From: Synechococcus sp. PCC 7335
GTDB lineage: Bacteria; Cyanobacteriota; Cyanobacteriia; Phormidesmidales; Phormidesmidaceae
Reading direction: 5' to 3'
Length of the DNA: 64,000 nt
Assembly: GCF_000155595.1 (NCBI RefSeq)
Contig: NZ_DS989904.1
Coordinates: 1,979,155 to 2,043,154 of the forward strand
The position numbers and the translations under genes were made by a program. Below, in pieces: positions 45,053-55,311 of this stretch. Positions within the stretch are counted from its first letter, which is position 1; every line of letters begins with the position of its first letter. Below the pieces are notes generated by a model. That model was given only the letters and a program-made list of their open reading frames with translations. It had not been told where the DNA came from and did no database searches.

Positions 45053-45427
45053 TTATTCTTTTGGTTTCTTAGCACCATACTTGGAACGACTCTGGCGACG
45101 GTCTTTGACACCGGCTGTATCTAGAGTGCCACGGATGATGTGATAGCGAACGCCAGGAAGGTCCTTGACACGACCGCCGCGAATCATAACTACAGAGTGC
45201 TCTTGCAAGTTATGGCCAATACCTGGAATATAAGCCGTTACTTCAAAACCAGACGTCAGACGAACCCTAGCAACTTTTCTCAAAGCTGAGTTAGGCTTCT
45301 TCGGCGTAGTTGTATAGACGCGAGTACAAACACCACGACGCTGAGGGCAACTCTTTAGCGCAGGAGATTTGGTTTTTTTGGTTGCTTTTGAACGCTCAGT
45401 GCGAATGAGCTGCTGAATCGTAGGCAT
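45053..45427 (-). CDS. rpsL: 30S ribosomal protein S12
   Basis: Decoding-centre protein S12, 124 residues. Conserved segments are [50 protein letters not shown] and [19 protein letters not shown]. The streptomycin-relevant lysines in TPKKPNS and around GRVKDLPG appear wild type. First gene of the str operon proper; a good sigma-70 promoter lies just upstream (45473-45502). Confidence 0.98.
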   Translation of the reverse strand: MPTIQQLIRTERSKATKKTKSPALKSCPQRRGVCTRVYTTTPKKPNSALRKVARVRLTSGFEVTAYIPGIGHNLQEHSVVMIRGGRVKDLPGVRYHIIRGTLDTAGVKDRRQSRSKYGAKKPKE

Positions 45428-45472
45428 AAGGCGGGGGGTTGTAACTCCGCAAAAAAGTTTTCATAGAGTCCG

Positions 45473-45502
45473 ATAGTATCAAGGAAATTTTCACCTTGTC
45501 AA
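45473..45502 (-). promoter_or_regulatory. Sigma-70-type promoter of the str operon
   Basis: On the minus strand a perfect -35 TTGACA (45497-45502) and -10 TACTAT (45473-45478) with an 18-bp spacer, 46 bp upstream of the rpsL start. This implies that the operon can start at rpsL independently of the HesB gene before it. Confidence 0.7.
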
Positions 45503-45572
45503 TCAGGGCCTACTATTCTAGCTGATTTTATGTCGATATTTGATAGTTAGTTTGTATAGCGTTGTATAGCGC

Positions 45573-45911
45573 CTAGCTGGAACGTTGCCGAATCGCAAAC
45601 GCAGCGCCACAGCGACAGCTCTCGGTAGCACAAGGATTGTCGAAGCGGAATGCGCCGCCAATTAGATCTTCGGCGAAGTCGATGACTAGCCCCTGAATAT
45701 GGCTCAAAAGACTGCGTTCTACCACTAACTGTATCCCTGAGAAATTATAGACATTATCTTGTGCACCTATTGCTGATTCCAAACTCAATGCATAGGCCCA
45801 CTTGGCACAGCTGCTGGGCTGCAAGTCCAATCTGCAAATTGCATCAGGCTGATTCTGTCTTCGACGCAATCGGTCTATTTCTTGGCAGGCGGCCGCCGTG
45901 AGCTGAATCAT
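45573..45911 (-). CDS. HesB/IscA family iron-sulfur assembly protein, divergent
   Basis: A-type iron-sulfur carrier or a paralogue, 112 residues. The three cluster cysteines of the family appear kept: C35 and the pair in SCRCGAAF (C99, C101). The usual glycine-rich loop around the first cysteine (GGCSGL-like) is replaced by SSCAKWAYAL, so metal handling may differ. It lies 145 bp upstream of rpsL on the same strand, but the str promoter falls between them. The plus-strand side is a bidirectional terminator at 46005-46040. Confidence 0.8.
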   Translation of the reverse strand: MIQLTAAACQEIDRLRRRQNQPDAICRLDLQPSSCAKWAYALSLESAIGAQDNVYNFSGIQLVVERSLLSHIQGLVIDFAEDLIGGAFRFDNPCATESCRCGAAFAIRQRSS

Positions 45912-46004
45912 GTAGCTTTGGTCTTAGGTGCTGGAGTCGTTAGGATCATTGTACGGCCCTATGTCTGACTGATGCTAGCTAGAACTCAAAGAAACTGATG
46001 AACA

Positions 46005-46040
46005 AAAAAAGTAGGGAACCTACAGGTTCCCTACTTTTTT
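46005..46040. terminator. Bidirectional intrinsic terminator
   Basis: AAAAAAGTAGGGAACCT at 46005-46021 mirrors AGGTTCCCTACTTTTTT at 46024-46040 perfectly with two bases between, so it has a U-run in both directions. It ends the minus-strand cupin gene upstream of the HesB gene. Confidence 0.9.
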
Positions 46041-46148
46041 GTTGCCTAGTGTTAGGTGCTACTAGGTTTTAGAAGACAAGCTTTGAAAGCCTTTCGCTCA
46101 TCCGTTAGAGGTAGAGGGCTGTTCTTCGTTCATCTTCTACGACTACCT

Positions 46149-46562
46149 TCATTTGCTCTGACGAGCATAGTCGTCTTCATAGCGAGTGATGTCATCTTCT
46201 CCTAAATACTCACCGTTTTGAACTTCAATTAAGATCAAAGGGATAACCCCTGAGTTTTCAAGTCTGTGGGTAGTGCAAGCCGGTACATAAGTAGATTGAT
46301 TAGTTGAGAGCATGGTCTCTTTGTCGCCGCAAGTGACTTTGGCAGTCCCAGAGACAACGATCCAATGCTCGCTGCGGTGGTGGTGCATTTGTAAGCTTAG
46401 GCGGTGACCAGGCTTAACTTCAATGCGCTTGATTTTGTATCCGGTCGCTTCTTCTAGCACAGTAAAGGAGCCCCATGGCCGTAGCTCGGTGGCGGCGACG
46501 CCTTCAAAACTATTTGCTTTAGAAGAGTTGTCTATCTGTGGAATCTCTTGAACCTGCACCAT
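46149..46562 (-). CDS. Cupin domain protein, mannose-6-phosphate isomerase type 2-like
   Basis: Single-domain cupin of 137 residues like the C-terminal isomerase half of ManC/AlgA-type enzymes. Metal-site residues are visible in HRLSLQMHHHRSEHWIVVSG, with the second cupin motif in STYVPACTTHRLENSG. The guanylyltransferase half is missing. Start ELRPWGSFTVLEEATGYKIK is typical of phosphomannose isomerases. A role in GDP-mannose supply for polysaccharide is plausible and fits with the NAGPA-type gene upstream, but catalytic activity of stand-alone forms is unproven. Confidence 0.85.
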   Translation of the reverse strand: MVQVQEIPQIDNSSKANSFEGVAATELRPWGSFTVLEEATGYKIKRIEVKPGHRLSLQMHHHRSEHWIVVSGTAKVTCGDKETMLSTNQSTYVPACTTHRLENSGVIPLILIEVQNGEYLGEDDITRYEDDYARQSK

Positions 46563-46973
46563 CTTGTCGGTCTCCTAATATCTGTATGAATGGAACGTCT
46601 GCGAATAGGCATCTATGAACTGCGAGCTTGACCTGTGTCCTGCGAACAGGGTGTCTATTGGAGATTAACTGGACGAGCTCCGAAATACTCCAGACCTTTT
46701 ACATGCAAGCTGCGAACAAAAGGTCTAGAAAGCACATGGAAGCCATCCCGCAAAGTTTCATAGCTTTGCGCTGATTCTAACAATGCTCTCCCCTGGTTCG
46801 TAAAGTGATAGGCGGCACAATTGCCCCTTCTCTATCAAGTCTTTATCCTTATTAACTGATATTGAAGTTCGCTTCTTGGCTGAGGTTAACTAATGTTGAT
46901 TTGACTAACCGTGCCGTAGCCTACCAATCTAGCTAGTCTCAAAGCTCATTTCTTGGCCGCTCCCTTCCTTGGC
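46563..46973. other. Intergenic region NAGPA-cupin (same strand)
   Basis: A 411-bp spacer with several hairpins: AGACCTTTT/AAAAGGTCT (46692-46700 and 46718-46726), CGCAAAG/CTTTGCG (46749-46770), and repeated CTGCGAA words (46600-46716). No gene seen. It may be a structured 5' UTR of the cupin gene. Confidence 0.45.
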
Positions 46974-49037
46974 TTAGTTTTCTCCTAAGAGAAATAACCC
47001 AATACCGTTGTTGACTCTTGCCGCGGTGCGCGGATGCCGATTAAGGAGTTGCCCGCCTAGATATAGGCTAGAAGAACTACCGCCGTCTAGATTTAGAGCA
47101 TCGACTGCGCCGAGCTGCTTCATGATATAAGCGGTTTCAGTAAGGGTAGGACCTCTTCCACCTACTCGATCATGCATAGTGGCGATGATCCAAGTTCCAT
47201 CTGAGGTTTTACCGACGGCTGTGCGTGGCGCCGCCCCTTGTATGAAGTTGGTGCTAAACCCTTCAAGCTGTGGATTAAGAACAATATTGCGATCGCGCAC
47301 TAATAAGGGCCCACCGCCGATCATGTTGGGATACTGCTCAAAAACTGCAGGCTGACTTTGGCTACTAAGCAAAACAGGTGTACCCGGCTGAAAGCTTTGC
47401 CCAGCGCTCCGATAGCTTCTCAGGGCTAACAGATAGCCGCCGTCTCTAGGAATAGGTACGCTGCTCGAACCTGCCTTGCCCATGCTCTTTTGAGCAATCA
47501 CTTCGTGATTCTGAACGGTGACAATGATTTCGTTATCCACAATCGGCGTGTAGGTTGAGCCCCAGCCTTCGGTATACCGGCCAATACCCGCTTTTACATA
47601 GCCGCTGTTAACCGCCAGGATAGGGAAAGCTTCACCCACACCTGTTGTCACAGATTCAGACAGCGCAAATCGATCTATCACTAGCTCGCCGCTATCATTC
47701 CAGGCCATTGCACCTCTGCCTAAGATTGGCCCTGATATCCACTGCCCAGCGCTGCGGACTGCCCCTAGAGGCAACTGATTATTGCGGTTAAAAAAGCCAG
47801 CATTGACTGCGCCAATTGCCTGAGCGCGTTTTGCAGTTGTCACAATCGGTTCAATCCCGATAGCTGTATTAGAAGCCGCATGAATAGGTCTAAGCGTGAG
47901 CGCGTCGGGATTGGGTCGAACGATAAACATGTACACCGGAAAGCGGTGCTGGTTTACGTTGATGTATTGCTGCCGCCAGCGAAGCCCTGGTGCCCAAGCA
48001 ACATCACGCTCGATTAAAGAATCACGACGAATATCAATCACGACCCTAGCTGGGTTGCCAGTCGTCCAAATTTGAGGAGACGCACCGTCCTTAGTTTTGA
48101 TTTTCAGAACAGTTTGGCCGTTGAGCGGAGCCAAATCTAGTTGGGTAACTAGGTTGCCAGGGCTTGCTTTGAAAGATTTGACCAAATCTTGTGAGAGATT
48201 GCCCGCAACAGTGATGGTATAGCCGCTAGAAGCATCCACACGCCAGCTGGCAGGACCGGAGAGATCGACAACGATGCGATCGCCCCAGGGCTGTTTCCCT
48301 TGCCGGATGCCCGTGGTTTGGCTCTGCGGCATAGATAGCTGTAGGGTATTGCCTGCTATTTGCTGGGTCCAACCCCCTGCGACGGCCAAGTTAGTGATGT
48401 CCAGATAGCGATCGGTGGTGTCCCACCAGGCGGGTAGATTGATGACGCTATCTTGGGCGATGGGAAACCAGCGGATCGGCTGTTGTGATGCCACCGTTGT
48501 ACTCATCAGCTCTACCCCAAGCAGACTAGCCATCGTCTGGCTAGAAATTCCGATACGCCCGTCTTTTTGCTGCCAAAAACCGGTTAGCGTATGGCCATTC
48601 AATCTAATCCGGTTTCCGGATAGCCTTCTACCTGAGCGTCCTCTAGTAATGTTGGCTTGGGCAGTTGGACTAAACGATGACAGTTGAAAAGACTTAAAAG
48701 GAGTGAGATGAGATAGCTGCCTACCCGATTCTGTAGCTTGTGGTCCAACGGTTTTAGCTTCAAAAAGACCGGATAGAGAAGACACAGAGAGAGGAAACTC
48801 AGTGCCAAAGGAAGTAACAACGGCCCAGCCCATTGCCGTTAGAAAGCCAAATGAAACTACCCGCTTCGCGGAGCACCGCAGCCTGTGGCTGGGCGGAAAC
48901 CGGGCCGAAAATCGGTAGATAGCGTTGAATTTAGATGGCTTTGGGTGCATCAGCTCAATGGGCGATCGCAGGCGATCTGTTAGTGGTGTGCTCGGAAATT
49001 CAGTAACTAGAGCTAACCGCGGTTTAAGCATTAGCAT
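46974..49037 (-). CDS. Phosphodiester glycosidase (NAGPA/DUF2233) family exported protein
   Basis: Protein of up to 687 residues with three parts. A hydrophobic segment near 60-80 acts as signal or anchor. A middle region (about 140-350) resembles copper-amine-oxidase-like and AMIN domains (VVDLSGPASWRVDASSGYTI), which bind cell-wall or outer-membrane components. The C-terminal NAGPA domain (about 375-687) has INAGFFNRNNQLPLG and the signature DALNLDGGSSSSLYLGG. Bacterial relatives hydrolyse sugar phosphodiesters or act in exopolysaccharide metabolism. The start is uncertain: the ATG at 49037, or MHPKPSKFN 29 codons later. Probably periplasmic. Confidence 0.85.
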   Translation of the reverse strand: MLMLKPRLALVTEFPSTPLTDRLRSPIELMHPKPSKFNAIYRFSARFPPSHRLRCSAKRVVSFGFLTAMGWAVVTSFGTEFPLSVSSLSGLFEAKTVGPQATESGRQLSHLTPFKSFQLSSFSPTAQANITRGRSGRRLSGNRIRLNGHTLTGFWQQKDGRIGISSQTMASLLGVELMSTTVASQQPIRWFPIAQDSVINLPAWWDTTDRYLDITNLAVAGGWTQQIAGNTLQLSMPQSQTTGIRQGKQPWGDRIVVDLSGPASWRVDASSGYTITVAGNLSQDLVKSFKASPGNLVTQLDLAPLNGQTVLKIKTKDGASPQIWTTGNPARVVIDIRRDSLIERDVAWAPGLRWRQQYINVNQHRFPVYMFIVRPNPDALTLRPIHAASNTAIGIEPIVTTAKRAQAIGAVNAGFFNRNNQLPLGAVRSAGQWISGPILGRGAMAWNDSGELVIDRFALSESVTTGVGEAFPILAVNSGYVKAGIGRYTEGWGSTYTPIVDNEIIVTVQNHEVIAQKSMGKAGSSSVPIPRDGGYLLALRSYRSAGQSFQPGTPVLLSSQSQPAVFEQYPNMIGGGPLLVRDRNIVLNPQLEGFSTNFIQGAAPRTAVGKTSDGTWIIATMHDRVGGRGPTLTETAYIMKQLGAVDALNLDGGSSSSLYLGGQLLNRHPRTAARVNNGIGLFLLGEN

Positions 49038-49602
49038 CTAAGCTGTTCTTTAGGGTTACCTAAAACCGAGACTGAACAAAAGGAACTTTTCAGAAAGTTA
49101 CTTGAACCTTAACTGAACTTCTGCTGCTCCTAAAGATCTTGGTAAGCTGCTGATAAGTGTCCCTACACAGAAAAGTCTAGCGAGAGGACGATCTAGACAA
49201 CATGCTTAGTTTGCCAGTGTTCGGACTGTCTAGCTCGCACCTGATTGAAACCCTGTGAAGGTAGAAGTACACAAGAAGCGCAATGATGCTTGGGATTATT
49301 CCACAGATATCAAGATGGCTCAGGCGGTTATTCCTGCTATATAGAGCACAAAGGTTTTGGAGACAAAAGAGTTACCTGTGAACTTCACTATCGCTTAATG
49401 CTTCTATATAATTCGGTATGAGGCCTTTTAAGCATTACAAAACTGGCCTGGAAGTTTTTGCTTTGAAAGCTAGATAGAACTTGGCTAAGCCGCGTGACTG
49501 CTCCGTACGTCATACCTACATTGGTTTATTCGTTTCCTGTCTAGTTTTTATCACTCTTCTTCATTCCGTCAGTTCTTCATTTCATCAGCAGGTAGTACGC
49601 GC
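49038..49602. other. Intergenic region NAGPA-glsF (divergent)
   Basis: A 565-bp spacer holding the glsF promoter (49384-49412) and an inverted GTCTAG/CTAGAC pair (about 49172-49196). No GTA-N8-TAC NtcA site and no glutamine-riboswitch core were found by eye. No gene seen. Confidence 0.45.
49384..49412 (+). promoter_or_regulatory. Candidate glsF promoter
   Basis: TTCACT (49384-49389), 17 bases, then a perfect TATAAT (49407-49412). It would give a 5' UTR of about 185 bases. Confidence 0.4.
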
Positions 49603-52600
49603 GTGATCGTTAATCCAACCACTTTTCAGACCGATGTATTAGAACCTTTGGGCCCAAGCTGGCTTGTGGAAGAGCGAGATGCCTGCGGGGTTGGGTTCAT
49701 TGCCGATCAGCAGGGAAGAGCTAGTCATCAGCTGATTGAAGATACGCTCGCTGCACTAACTTGTATGGAGCACAGAGGTGGTTGCTGTGCGGATAAGTAT
49801 TCTGGTGACGGTGCTGGCGTAATGACAGCAATTCCTTGGCAGTTGTTGCAAGGTTGGGCCAAAGGAAATGCTACAGAGTCCCTGGTGCCTGGAAAAACTG
49901 GGGTAGCAATGGTGTTTTTGCCGCAGCAGACAGCAGAAGAAGAGGTAGCGCGATCACAATTTCAAGAAGCCGTCGAAGCAACCGGCTTAGCCTTTGTCGG
50001 CTGGCGAGAAGTCCCTGTTGAGCCAGAGAAGCTAGGCCCTTTGGCGAAAGAATTTCAGCCGAAGATCGCCCAGGCGGTAGTGACCTCTAACGATCAGGAA
50101 TGGGATGACTTAGAGCGATCGCTGTTCCTTGTCCGCCGCCGTTTTGAAAAGGCCATTGTTCAGCTTGCTAAAGAAAAGAACGAGGCTGATGCCCAATCGC
50201 TGTTAGAAACCTATGTCTGCTCTATCTCTACGCGCACCATTGTTTACAAGGGCATGGTGCGCTCTGAAGTACTAGGCCAATTCTACAAAGACCTACAAGA
50301 CCCAAGCTACGAAAGTGCTTTCGCGGTTTACCACAGAAGATTTAGCACTAACACCTTACCCAAGTGGCCACTGGCCCACCCGATGAGGCTGCTGGGTCAC
50401 AATGGCGAAATCAACACGCTGATTGGCAATATCAACTGGATGACCGCTAGGCAGGCAGAGCTTTCTCATCCGATCTGGGGAGAAGAGCTAGCGCTGCTAA
50501 AGCCAGTGGTAAATGCGGAAAACAGTGATTCTGCAAACCTAGATAACGCCATGGAGCTGTTGGTGAGATCGGGCCGGGAGCCGGCTCAAGCGCTGACTAT
50601 CCTGGTTCCAGAAGCCTATCAGAACCAGCCTGAGCTGGCCGACTATCCAGAGATTGTTGACTACTACGAGTACTACAGCAGCATTCAAGAGCCTTGGGAT
50701 GGCCCAGCGCTGATTGTTTTTTGCGACGGTAAGCAGATAGGCGCAACGCTAGACAGGAACGGCCTAAGACCTGCTAGATATGTTGTGACTAAAAACGGCT
50801 ATGTCGTCGTTTCATCTGAAGCGGGCGTCGTCGATCTGCCTGTGGAAGACATTGTCGAGAAAGGCAGGCTGGGCCCCGGTCAGATGCTGGCTGTGAACTT
50901 TGAAGATGGTCACGAGATTCTGCACAACTGGGAGATCAAGCAGCGAATTGCTAAGGCTCAACCTTATGGTCAGTGGTTAGCAGAGCGACGCCAAGAAGTG
51001 TCTCCTCAGCTATTTAGTGAAGAGATGCGGTTGGATCCGCAGACTTTGCTGACGCAGCAGACTGCCTTTGGCTTTACTGCTGAAGATGTGGATATGATCA
51101 TTCAGGATATGGCGGCTCAGGCCAAAGAGCCTACGTTCTGTATGGGAAACGATACGCCGTTAGCGGTGCTCTCCGATAAGCCCCATTTGCTCTATGACTA
51201 TTTCAAACAGCGGTTTGCTCAAGTAACCAATCCACCGATTGACCCGCTACGCGAGCGGCTGGTGATGTCTTTGACGACGCAGTTGGGCGCTCAAGGTAAT
51301 CTGCTAGAGGAGCATCCTGAGCTGGCCAATATTCTGAAGCTGGAGTCACCGGTCATCAATGATACTGAACTGACCATAATCAAAGAATCAGGCTTTGAGG
51401 TGAGTTCGCTTTCAACGCTTTACCGGATTGAGGGTGGCCCTACTGGACTAGAAGCGGCTGTGAAAGTGCTGTGTGACCGGGCGGCTGAGGCGGTGAAGTC
51501 GGGTAGTCAGGTGTTGATCTTGAGCGATCGCATCGACAGCCAAAACGATCAAAACGAAACCACCCTTTCTCCAGAACAGACCTACATTCCGCCTTTGGTT
51601 GCCGTCGGCGCAGTGCATCATTCGCTGATTGCTAGCGGCCTGCGGATGAGAACCTCCCTTATTGTGGACACCGCACAGTGCTGGAGTACCCACCATTTCG
51701 CCTGTCTGCTGGGCTACGGCGCAACGGCAATTTGTCCTTATCTAACCTTGGAAAGCGTTCGTCACTGGTGGGCGGATAAGAAGACGCAAAAGCAGATGGA
51801 GAGCGGCAAGCTGCCGGTTTCTACGCTTAACGGCGCGCAGGCCAATTATCGAAAAGCGGTCGATAACGGCCTGCTGAAGATTCTCTCGAAGATGGGAATC
51901 TCGTTGCTGAGTAGCTATCGCGGCGCTCAAATCTTTGAGGCCGTCGGCATTGGTGCAGATCTAAAAGAGTTGGCTTTTAGAGGCAGTGTATCTCGCTTGG
52001 GCGGATTGAGAATTGAAGAGCTAGCGCAAGAGACGATGTCGTTCCATGAGAAGGCATTTCCTGAGCTGACGCGCAAACGTCTGGAGAATATGGGCTTCAT
52101 TCAGTCGCGGCCATCGGGTGAATATCACATGAACAACCCGGCGATGACGAAGCTGCTGCACAAGGCGGTGGAGACGAAGCAGTACGACCACTACGAGATC
52201 TACCGCGAACAGCTAAAAGGTAGACCGATTGCGGCGCTGCGCGACCTGTTGGACTTTACGGGCGATCGCGACTCGATTGACCTTAGCGAAGTCGAACCCG
52301 TTGAATCAATTATGCAGCGGTTCTGCACAGGCGGCATGTCACTAGGCTCTTTATCCCGCGAAGCTCACGAGACGTTGGGCATCGCTATGAATAGAATCGG
52401 TGGCAAGTCTAACTCAGGCGAAGGCGGCGAAGACGCAGTTCGATTCAAGATATTAGATGACGTGGACGGCGAAGGATTTTCTGACACGCTGCCTCATCTC
52501 AAGGGTTTAGAAAACGGCGATACGGCTTCTTCTGCCATCAAGCAGGTTGCCTCGGGGCGCTTTGGCGTCACGCCTGAGTACCTGATGAGCGCTAAGCAGA

Positions 52601-54267
52601 TCGAAATCAAGATGGCTCAGGGCGCTAAGCCGGGTGAAGGCGGGCAGCTACCGGGCAAGAAGGTGAGCGAATATATCGCCTCACTGCGGAAGTCAAAGCC
52701 AGGTGTAACCCTGATTTCTCCGCCGCCGCATCACGATATCTATTCGATTGAGGATCTCGCTCAGCTAATTTTTGATTTGCATCAGATCAATCCCAAAGCG
52801 GGCGTCTCGGTGAAGCTGGTGGCAGAAGTGGGTATCGGCACGATTGCGGCGGGTGTGGCTAAAGCAAATGCCGATGTGATTCAGATTTCTGGCCATGATG
52901 GTGGCACAGGAGCGTCGCCGCTCAGTTCGATTAAGCACGCGGGGATGCCGTGGGAGCTAGGACTGACTGAGGTGCATCGGTCTCTGATGGAAAATGGTTT
53001 GCGCGATCGCGTCTTACTCCGTGTAGACGGTGGCCTAAAAACAGGCTGGGATGTGATTATGGGGGCGCTGATGGGCGCAGAAGAATACGGCTTTGGCTCA
53101 ATTGCGATGATTGCCGAAGGCTGCATTATGGCTCGCGTTTGTCATACCAATCAGTGCCCAGTCGGTGTGGCGACTCAACAAGAGGCGTTGAGAAAGCGCT
53201 TTTCTGGAACTCCAGGCAAAGTAGTGAACTTTTTCTACTTCATTGCTGAAGAAGTGCGATCTTTATTGGCTAAGCTAGGCTACCGCTCGCTTAACGAGAT
53301 TATCGGACGCGCTGATTTACTTGTGCCTCGTGACGATGTTTTCCTCGCAAAGACTAAGGCGCTAGATCTCTCTGCAATAGTAAAACTGCCGGATGTGAAG
53401 AGCGATCGCGGCTGGCTTGATCACGGTGGTGTAAATAGTAACGGTAACGTGCTCGATGATGAGATCTTAGCGGATGCGGCAGTGGCGAATGCAATCGCAA
53501 ATCATACTTCAATCACCAAAGCTTGGGATGTGGTCAATACTGACCGAGCGGTAGGCGCAAGAGTGTCAGGTGCGATCGCCAAACAATATGGCAACACTGG
53601 ATTCAAAGGCAAGCTTAATCTCAACTTCAACGGTAGTGTTGGTCAAAGCTTTGGTGCCTTTAATATTACAGGTATGACCATGACCCTTACTGGCGAGGCT
53701 AACGACTATGTCGGTAAAGGCATGAACGGCGGCGAGATCGTCATTAAACCGTTTGAGAAAGCTACCTATAAGGCAGAAGAGAACGTCATCGTCGGTAACA
53801 CCTGTATATATGGTGCTAGTGGTGGAACGCTCTACGTTAACGGAATTGCCGGCGAGCGATTTGCTGTTCGTAACTCTAAAGGCGTGGCCGTATTAGAAGG
53901 TGCAGGCGATCACTGCTGCGAATATATGACTGGTGGTGTGGTCGTGGTGCTGGGTGGTGTTGGACGCAATGTCGGTGCGGGAATGACTGGGGGACTTGGC
54001 TACTTCCTGGACGAATCCGGTGATTTTCAAACGCGAGTGAATCCCGAGATTGTTCAGGTTCAGCGAGTGCAAAGCAAAGCAGGTGAGCAGCAGCTCAAGT
54101 CGCTAATCGAAGCACATGCAGAGCGAACTAACAGTGAGAAAGCTCAGCGGATTTTGGCCAATTGGCAGACCTATCTATCGAAATTCTGGCAGGTGGTGCC
54201 ACCGTCTGAGGCCGATAGCGTAGAAGCGGGTGTGCAACAAGAAAAGATAACCACCACAGTCAGTTAA
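49603..54267 (+). CDS. glsF: Ferredoxin-dependent glutamate synthase
   Basis: Transfers the glutamine amide to 2-oxoglutarate with electrons from ferredoxin, completing the GS-GOGAT cycle. The 1554-residue protein starts with a short propeptide before the N-terminal nucleophile C28 (ERDACGVGF). The glutaminase domain, central domain, FMN-binding TIM barrel with [20 protein letters not shown] and [16 protein letters not shown], the 3Fe-4S cysteines in [17 protein letters not shown], and a C-terminal beta-helix ([27 protein letters not shown]) are all intact. Similarity to the Synechocystis ferredoxin-type protein and absence of gltD nearby favour the ferredoxin enzyme over the NADH type. GTG start. 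Confidence 0.95.
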   Translation: MIVNPTTFQTDVLEPLGPSWLVEERDACGVGFIADQQGRASHQLIEDTLAALTCMEHRGGCCADKYSGDGAGVMTAIPWQLLQGWAKGNATESLVPGKTGVAMVFLPQQTAEEEVARSQFQEAVEATGLAFVGWREVPVEPEKLGPLAKEFQPKIAQAVVTSNDQEWDDLERSLFLVRRRFEKAIVQLAKEKNEADAQSLLETYVCSISTRTIVYKGMVRSEVLGQFYKDLQDPSYESAFAVYHRRFSTNTLPKWPLAHPMRLLGHNGEINTLIGNINWMTARQAELSHPIWGEELALLKPVVNAENSDSANLDNAMELLVRSGREPAQALTILVPEAYQNQPELADYPEIVDYYEYYSSIQEPWDGPALIVFCDGKQIGATLDRNGLRPARYVVTKNGYVVVSSEAGVVDLPVEDIVEKGRLGPGQMLAVNFEDGHEILHNWEIKQRIAKAQPYGQWLAERRQEVSPQLFSEEMRLDPQTLLTQQTAFGFTAEDVDMIIQDMAAQAKEPTFCMGNDTPLAVLSDKPHLLYDYFKQRFAQVTNPPIDPLRERLVMSLTTQLGAQGNLLEEHPELANILKLESPVINDTELTIIKESGFEVSSLSTLYRIEGGPTGLEAAVKVLCDRAAEAVKSGSQVLILSDRIDSQNDQNETTLSPEQTYIPPLVAVGAVHHSLIASGLRMRTSLIVDTAQCWSTHHFACLLGYGATAICPYLTLESVRHWWADKKTQKQMESGKLPVSTLNGAQANYRKAVDNGLLKILSKMGISLLSSYRGAQIFEAVGIGADLKELAFRGSVSRLGGLRIEELAQETMSFHEKAFPELTRKRLENMGFIQSRPSGEYHMNNPAMTKLLHKAVETKQYDHYEIYREQLKGRPIAALRDLLDFTGDRDSIDLSEVEPVESIMQRFCTGGMSLGSLSREAHETLGIAMNRIGGKSNSGEGGEDAVRFKILDDVDGEGFSDTLPHLKGLENGDTASSAIKQVASGRFGVTPEYLMSAKQIEIKMAQGAKPGEGGQLPGKKVSEYIASLRKSKPGVTLISPPPHHDIYSIEDLAQLIFDLHQINPKAGVSVKLVAEVGIGTIAAGVAKANADVIQISGHDGGTGASPLSSIKHAGMPWELGLTEVHRSLMENGLRDRVLLRVDGGLKTGWDVIMGALMGAEEYGFGSIAMIAEGCIMARVCHTNQCPVGVATQQEALRKRFSGTPGKVVNFFYFIAEEVRSLLAKLGYRSLNEIIGRADLLVPRDDVFLAKTKALDLSAIVKLPDVKSDRGWLDHGGVNSNGNVLDDEILADAAVANAIANHTSITKAWDVVNTDRAVGARVSGAIAKQYGNTGFKGKLNLNFNGSVGQSFGAFNITGMTMTLTGEANDYVGKGMNGGEIVIKPFEKATYKAEENVIVGNTCIYGASGGTLYVNGIAGERFAVRNSKGVAVLEGAGDHCCEYMTGGVVVVLGGVGRNVGAGMTGGLGYFLDESGDFQTRVNPEIVQVQRVQSKAGEQQLKSLIEAHAERTNSEKAQRILANWQTYLSKFWQVVPPSEADSVEAGVQQEKITTTVS

Positions 54268-54369
54268 GCCCGTAAAATACAGCTAAGTTTAGCCGGAGGT
54301 TATAGACCGAGGAACCAACAGTTCGAGGATGCTCACATAGCCTTTTATTATACAGTTCCCTTCACCGAT

Positions 54370-54411
54370 TCTTTAGGAAGAAGCTACGTGTCTTTAGAAA
54401 GAAACCGTGTG
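54370..54411. repeat. 21-bp two-copy imperfect tandem duplication
   Basis: Copies 54370-54390 and 54391-54411, both starting TCTTTAG and ending with GTG, agree at 16 of 21 positions. Located between glsF and the PEP-CTERM gene. Confidence 0.6.
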
Positions 54412-54536
54412 ATCTGCCTTAGTATTGGTTACATAGATAACAAGATGGGTTCCATATGAGCCGCTTGGGCTTCTGAACGATCGATAAAGGTGCATATCTC
54501 AAAACTCAGTCATTAGTTACACGGAGCAATATATAG

Positions 54537-55202
54537 ATGGCTTTTGGTTCATTAGGTTCATTATTGTATCGTGCCGCCACCGCCGCTGTTGGTGCTGTCA
54601 CACTTTCAGTAATAGCAGCGAGTTCTTCCGAAGCTGCGACTATCAATTCTTTTAAGTTTGATTTCTCAGGTAATGGGGGCAATCAACCGTCCTACGTTTT
54701 CACTAAGGGAAACGTCTCTGTGACCGCGACAGCAAGTACAGATGCTGGCATATTTGGGACTATAGATGCCTACGTTTCGCAGACCCAAAAAGGGCTAGGC
54801 GTAGATTTTGGCCTTTTCGACGGTGGTAAGATTGATGGGGCATTCGGTCGGGATGTCTTGAATCTTGCATTTTCTAGGTCCGTTCAGCTTTCTTCGGCCT
54901 TCTTCACATTAGTAGATAGGCGAGATGAAGCCGTTATTCGAGTAGACGGAACTACCCTATTTAACAGCAACTTGCCACTAAATGGACTGGTTTCATTCGC
55001 GGACAACGACGGTATTAGCTTCGATTTTGGAGCAACGGACTACAACGATAACTTTCGTCTAAGAGGCGTTGAGGTTTACAACTATGCAGACGGTACTGCG
55101 GTTCCTGAACCTCTAACAATCCTTGCAACAGTAATAGGCGGTAGTGCAGTACTAGGCATGCGGAAGAAGCTATCACCCTCTGATAGTTCTGCTAATAGCT
55201 AA
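54537..55202 (+). CDS. PEP-CTERM sorting domain protein
   Basis: Exported protein of 221 residues that is a likely substrate of the cyanoexosortase encoded next door. N-terminal signal peptide (hydrophobic core about 12-30, A-x-A-like site SEAAT), a beta-rich middle domain (about 35-180), then the tripartite sorting signal: VPEP at 189-192, a hydrophobic helix, and a basic cluster RKK followed by a short polar tail. Function of the mature domain is unknown. It is monocistronic, with a terminator at 55233-55266. Confidence 0.9.
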   Translation: MAFGSLGSLLYRAATAAVGAVTLSVIAASSSEAATINSFKFDFSGNGGNQPSYVFTKGNVSVTATASTDAGIFGTIDAYVSQTQKGLGVDFGLFDGGKIDGAFGRDVLNLAFSRSVQLSSAFFTLVDRRDEAVIRVDGTTLFNSNLPLNGLVSFADNDGISFDFGATDYNDNFRLRGVEVYNYADGTAVPEPLTILATVIGGSAVLGMRKKLSPSDSSANS

Positions 55203-55232
55203 TGCACTGTCGAAGCTGCCACAAACCCTAGG

Positions 55233-55266
55233 AAGCCGCTCAGTAAGTGTATTGAACGGCTTTTCT
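55233..55266 (+). terminator. Intrinsic terminator after the PEP-CTERM gene
   Basis: AAGCCGCTCA (55233-55242) and TGAACGGCTT (55253-55262) form a stem with one mismatch, followed by TTCTTAT. Confidence 0.6.
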
Positions 55267-55283
55267 TATATCACCATGTTTCC

Positions 55284-55311
55284 GGGGAATAATTAGGGGA
55301 ATAATATTTCT
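55284..55311 (+). repeat. Tandem GGGGAATAAT motif before the cyanoexosortase gene
   Basis: GGGGAATAATTA (55284-55295) and GGGGAATAATAT (55296-55307) are adjacent. The second, extended to GGGGAATAATATTTCT, runs to the base before the start codon and is identical to 16 bases upstream of the amidase gene (12423-12439). AGGGG may serve as ribosome site. Confidence 0.65.

Noticed and set aside
49038..49602. NtcA site or glutamine riboswitch for glsF
   Set aside because: A near match GTA-N9-TAC near 49508-49523 has the wrong spacing, and the riboswitch core sequence was not found.
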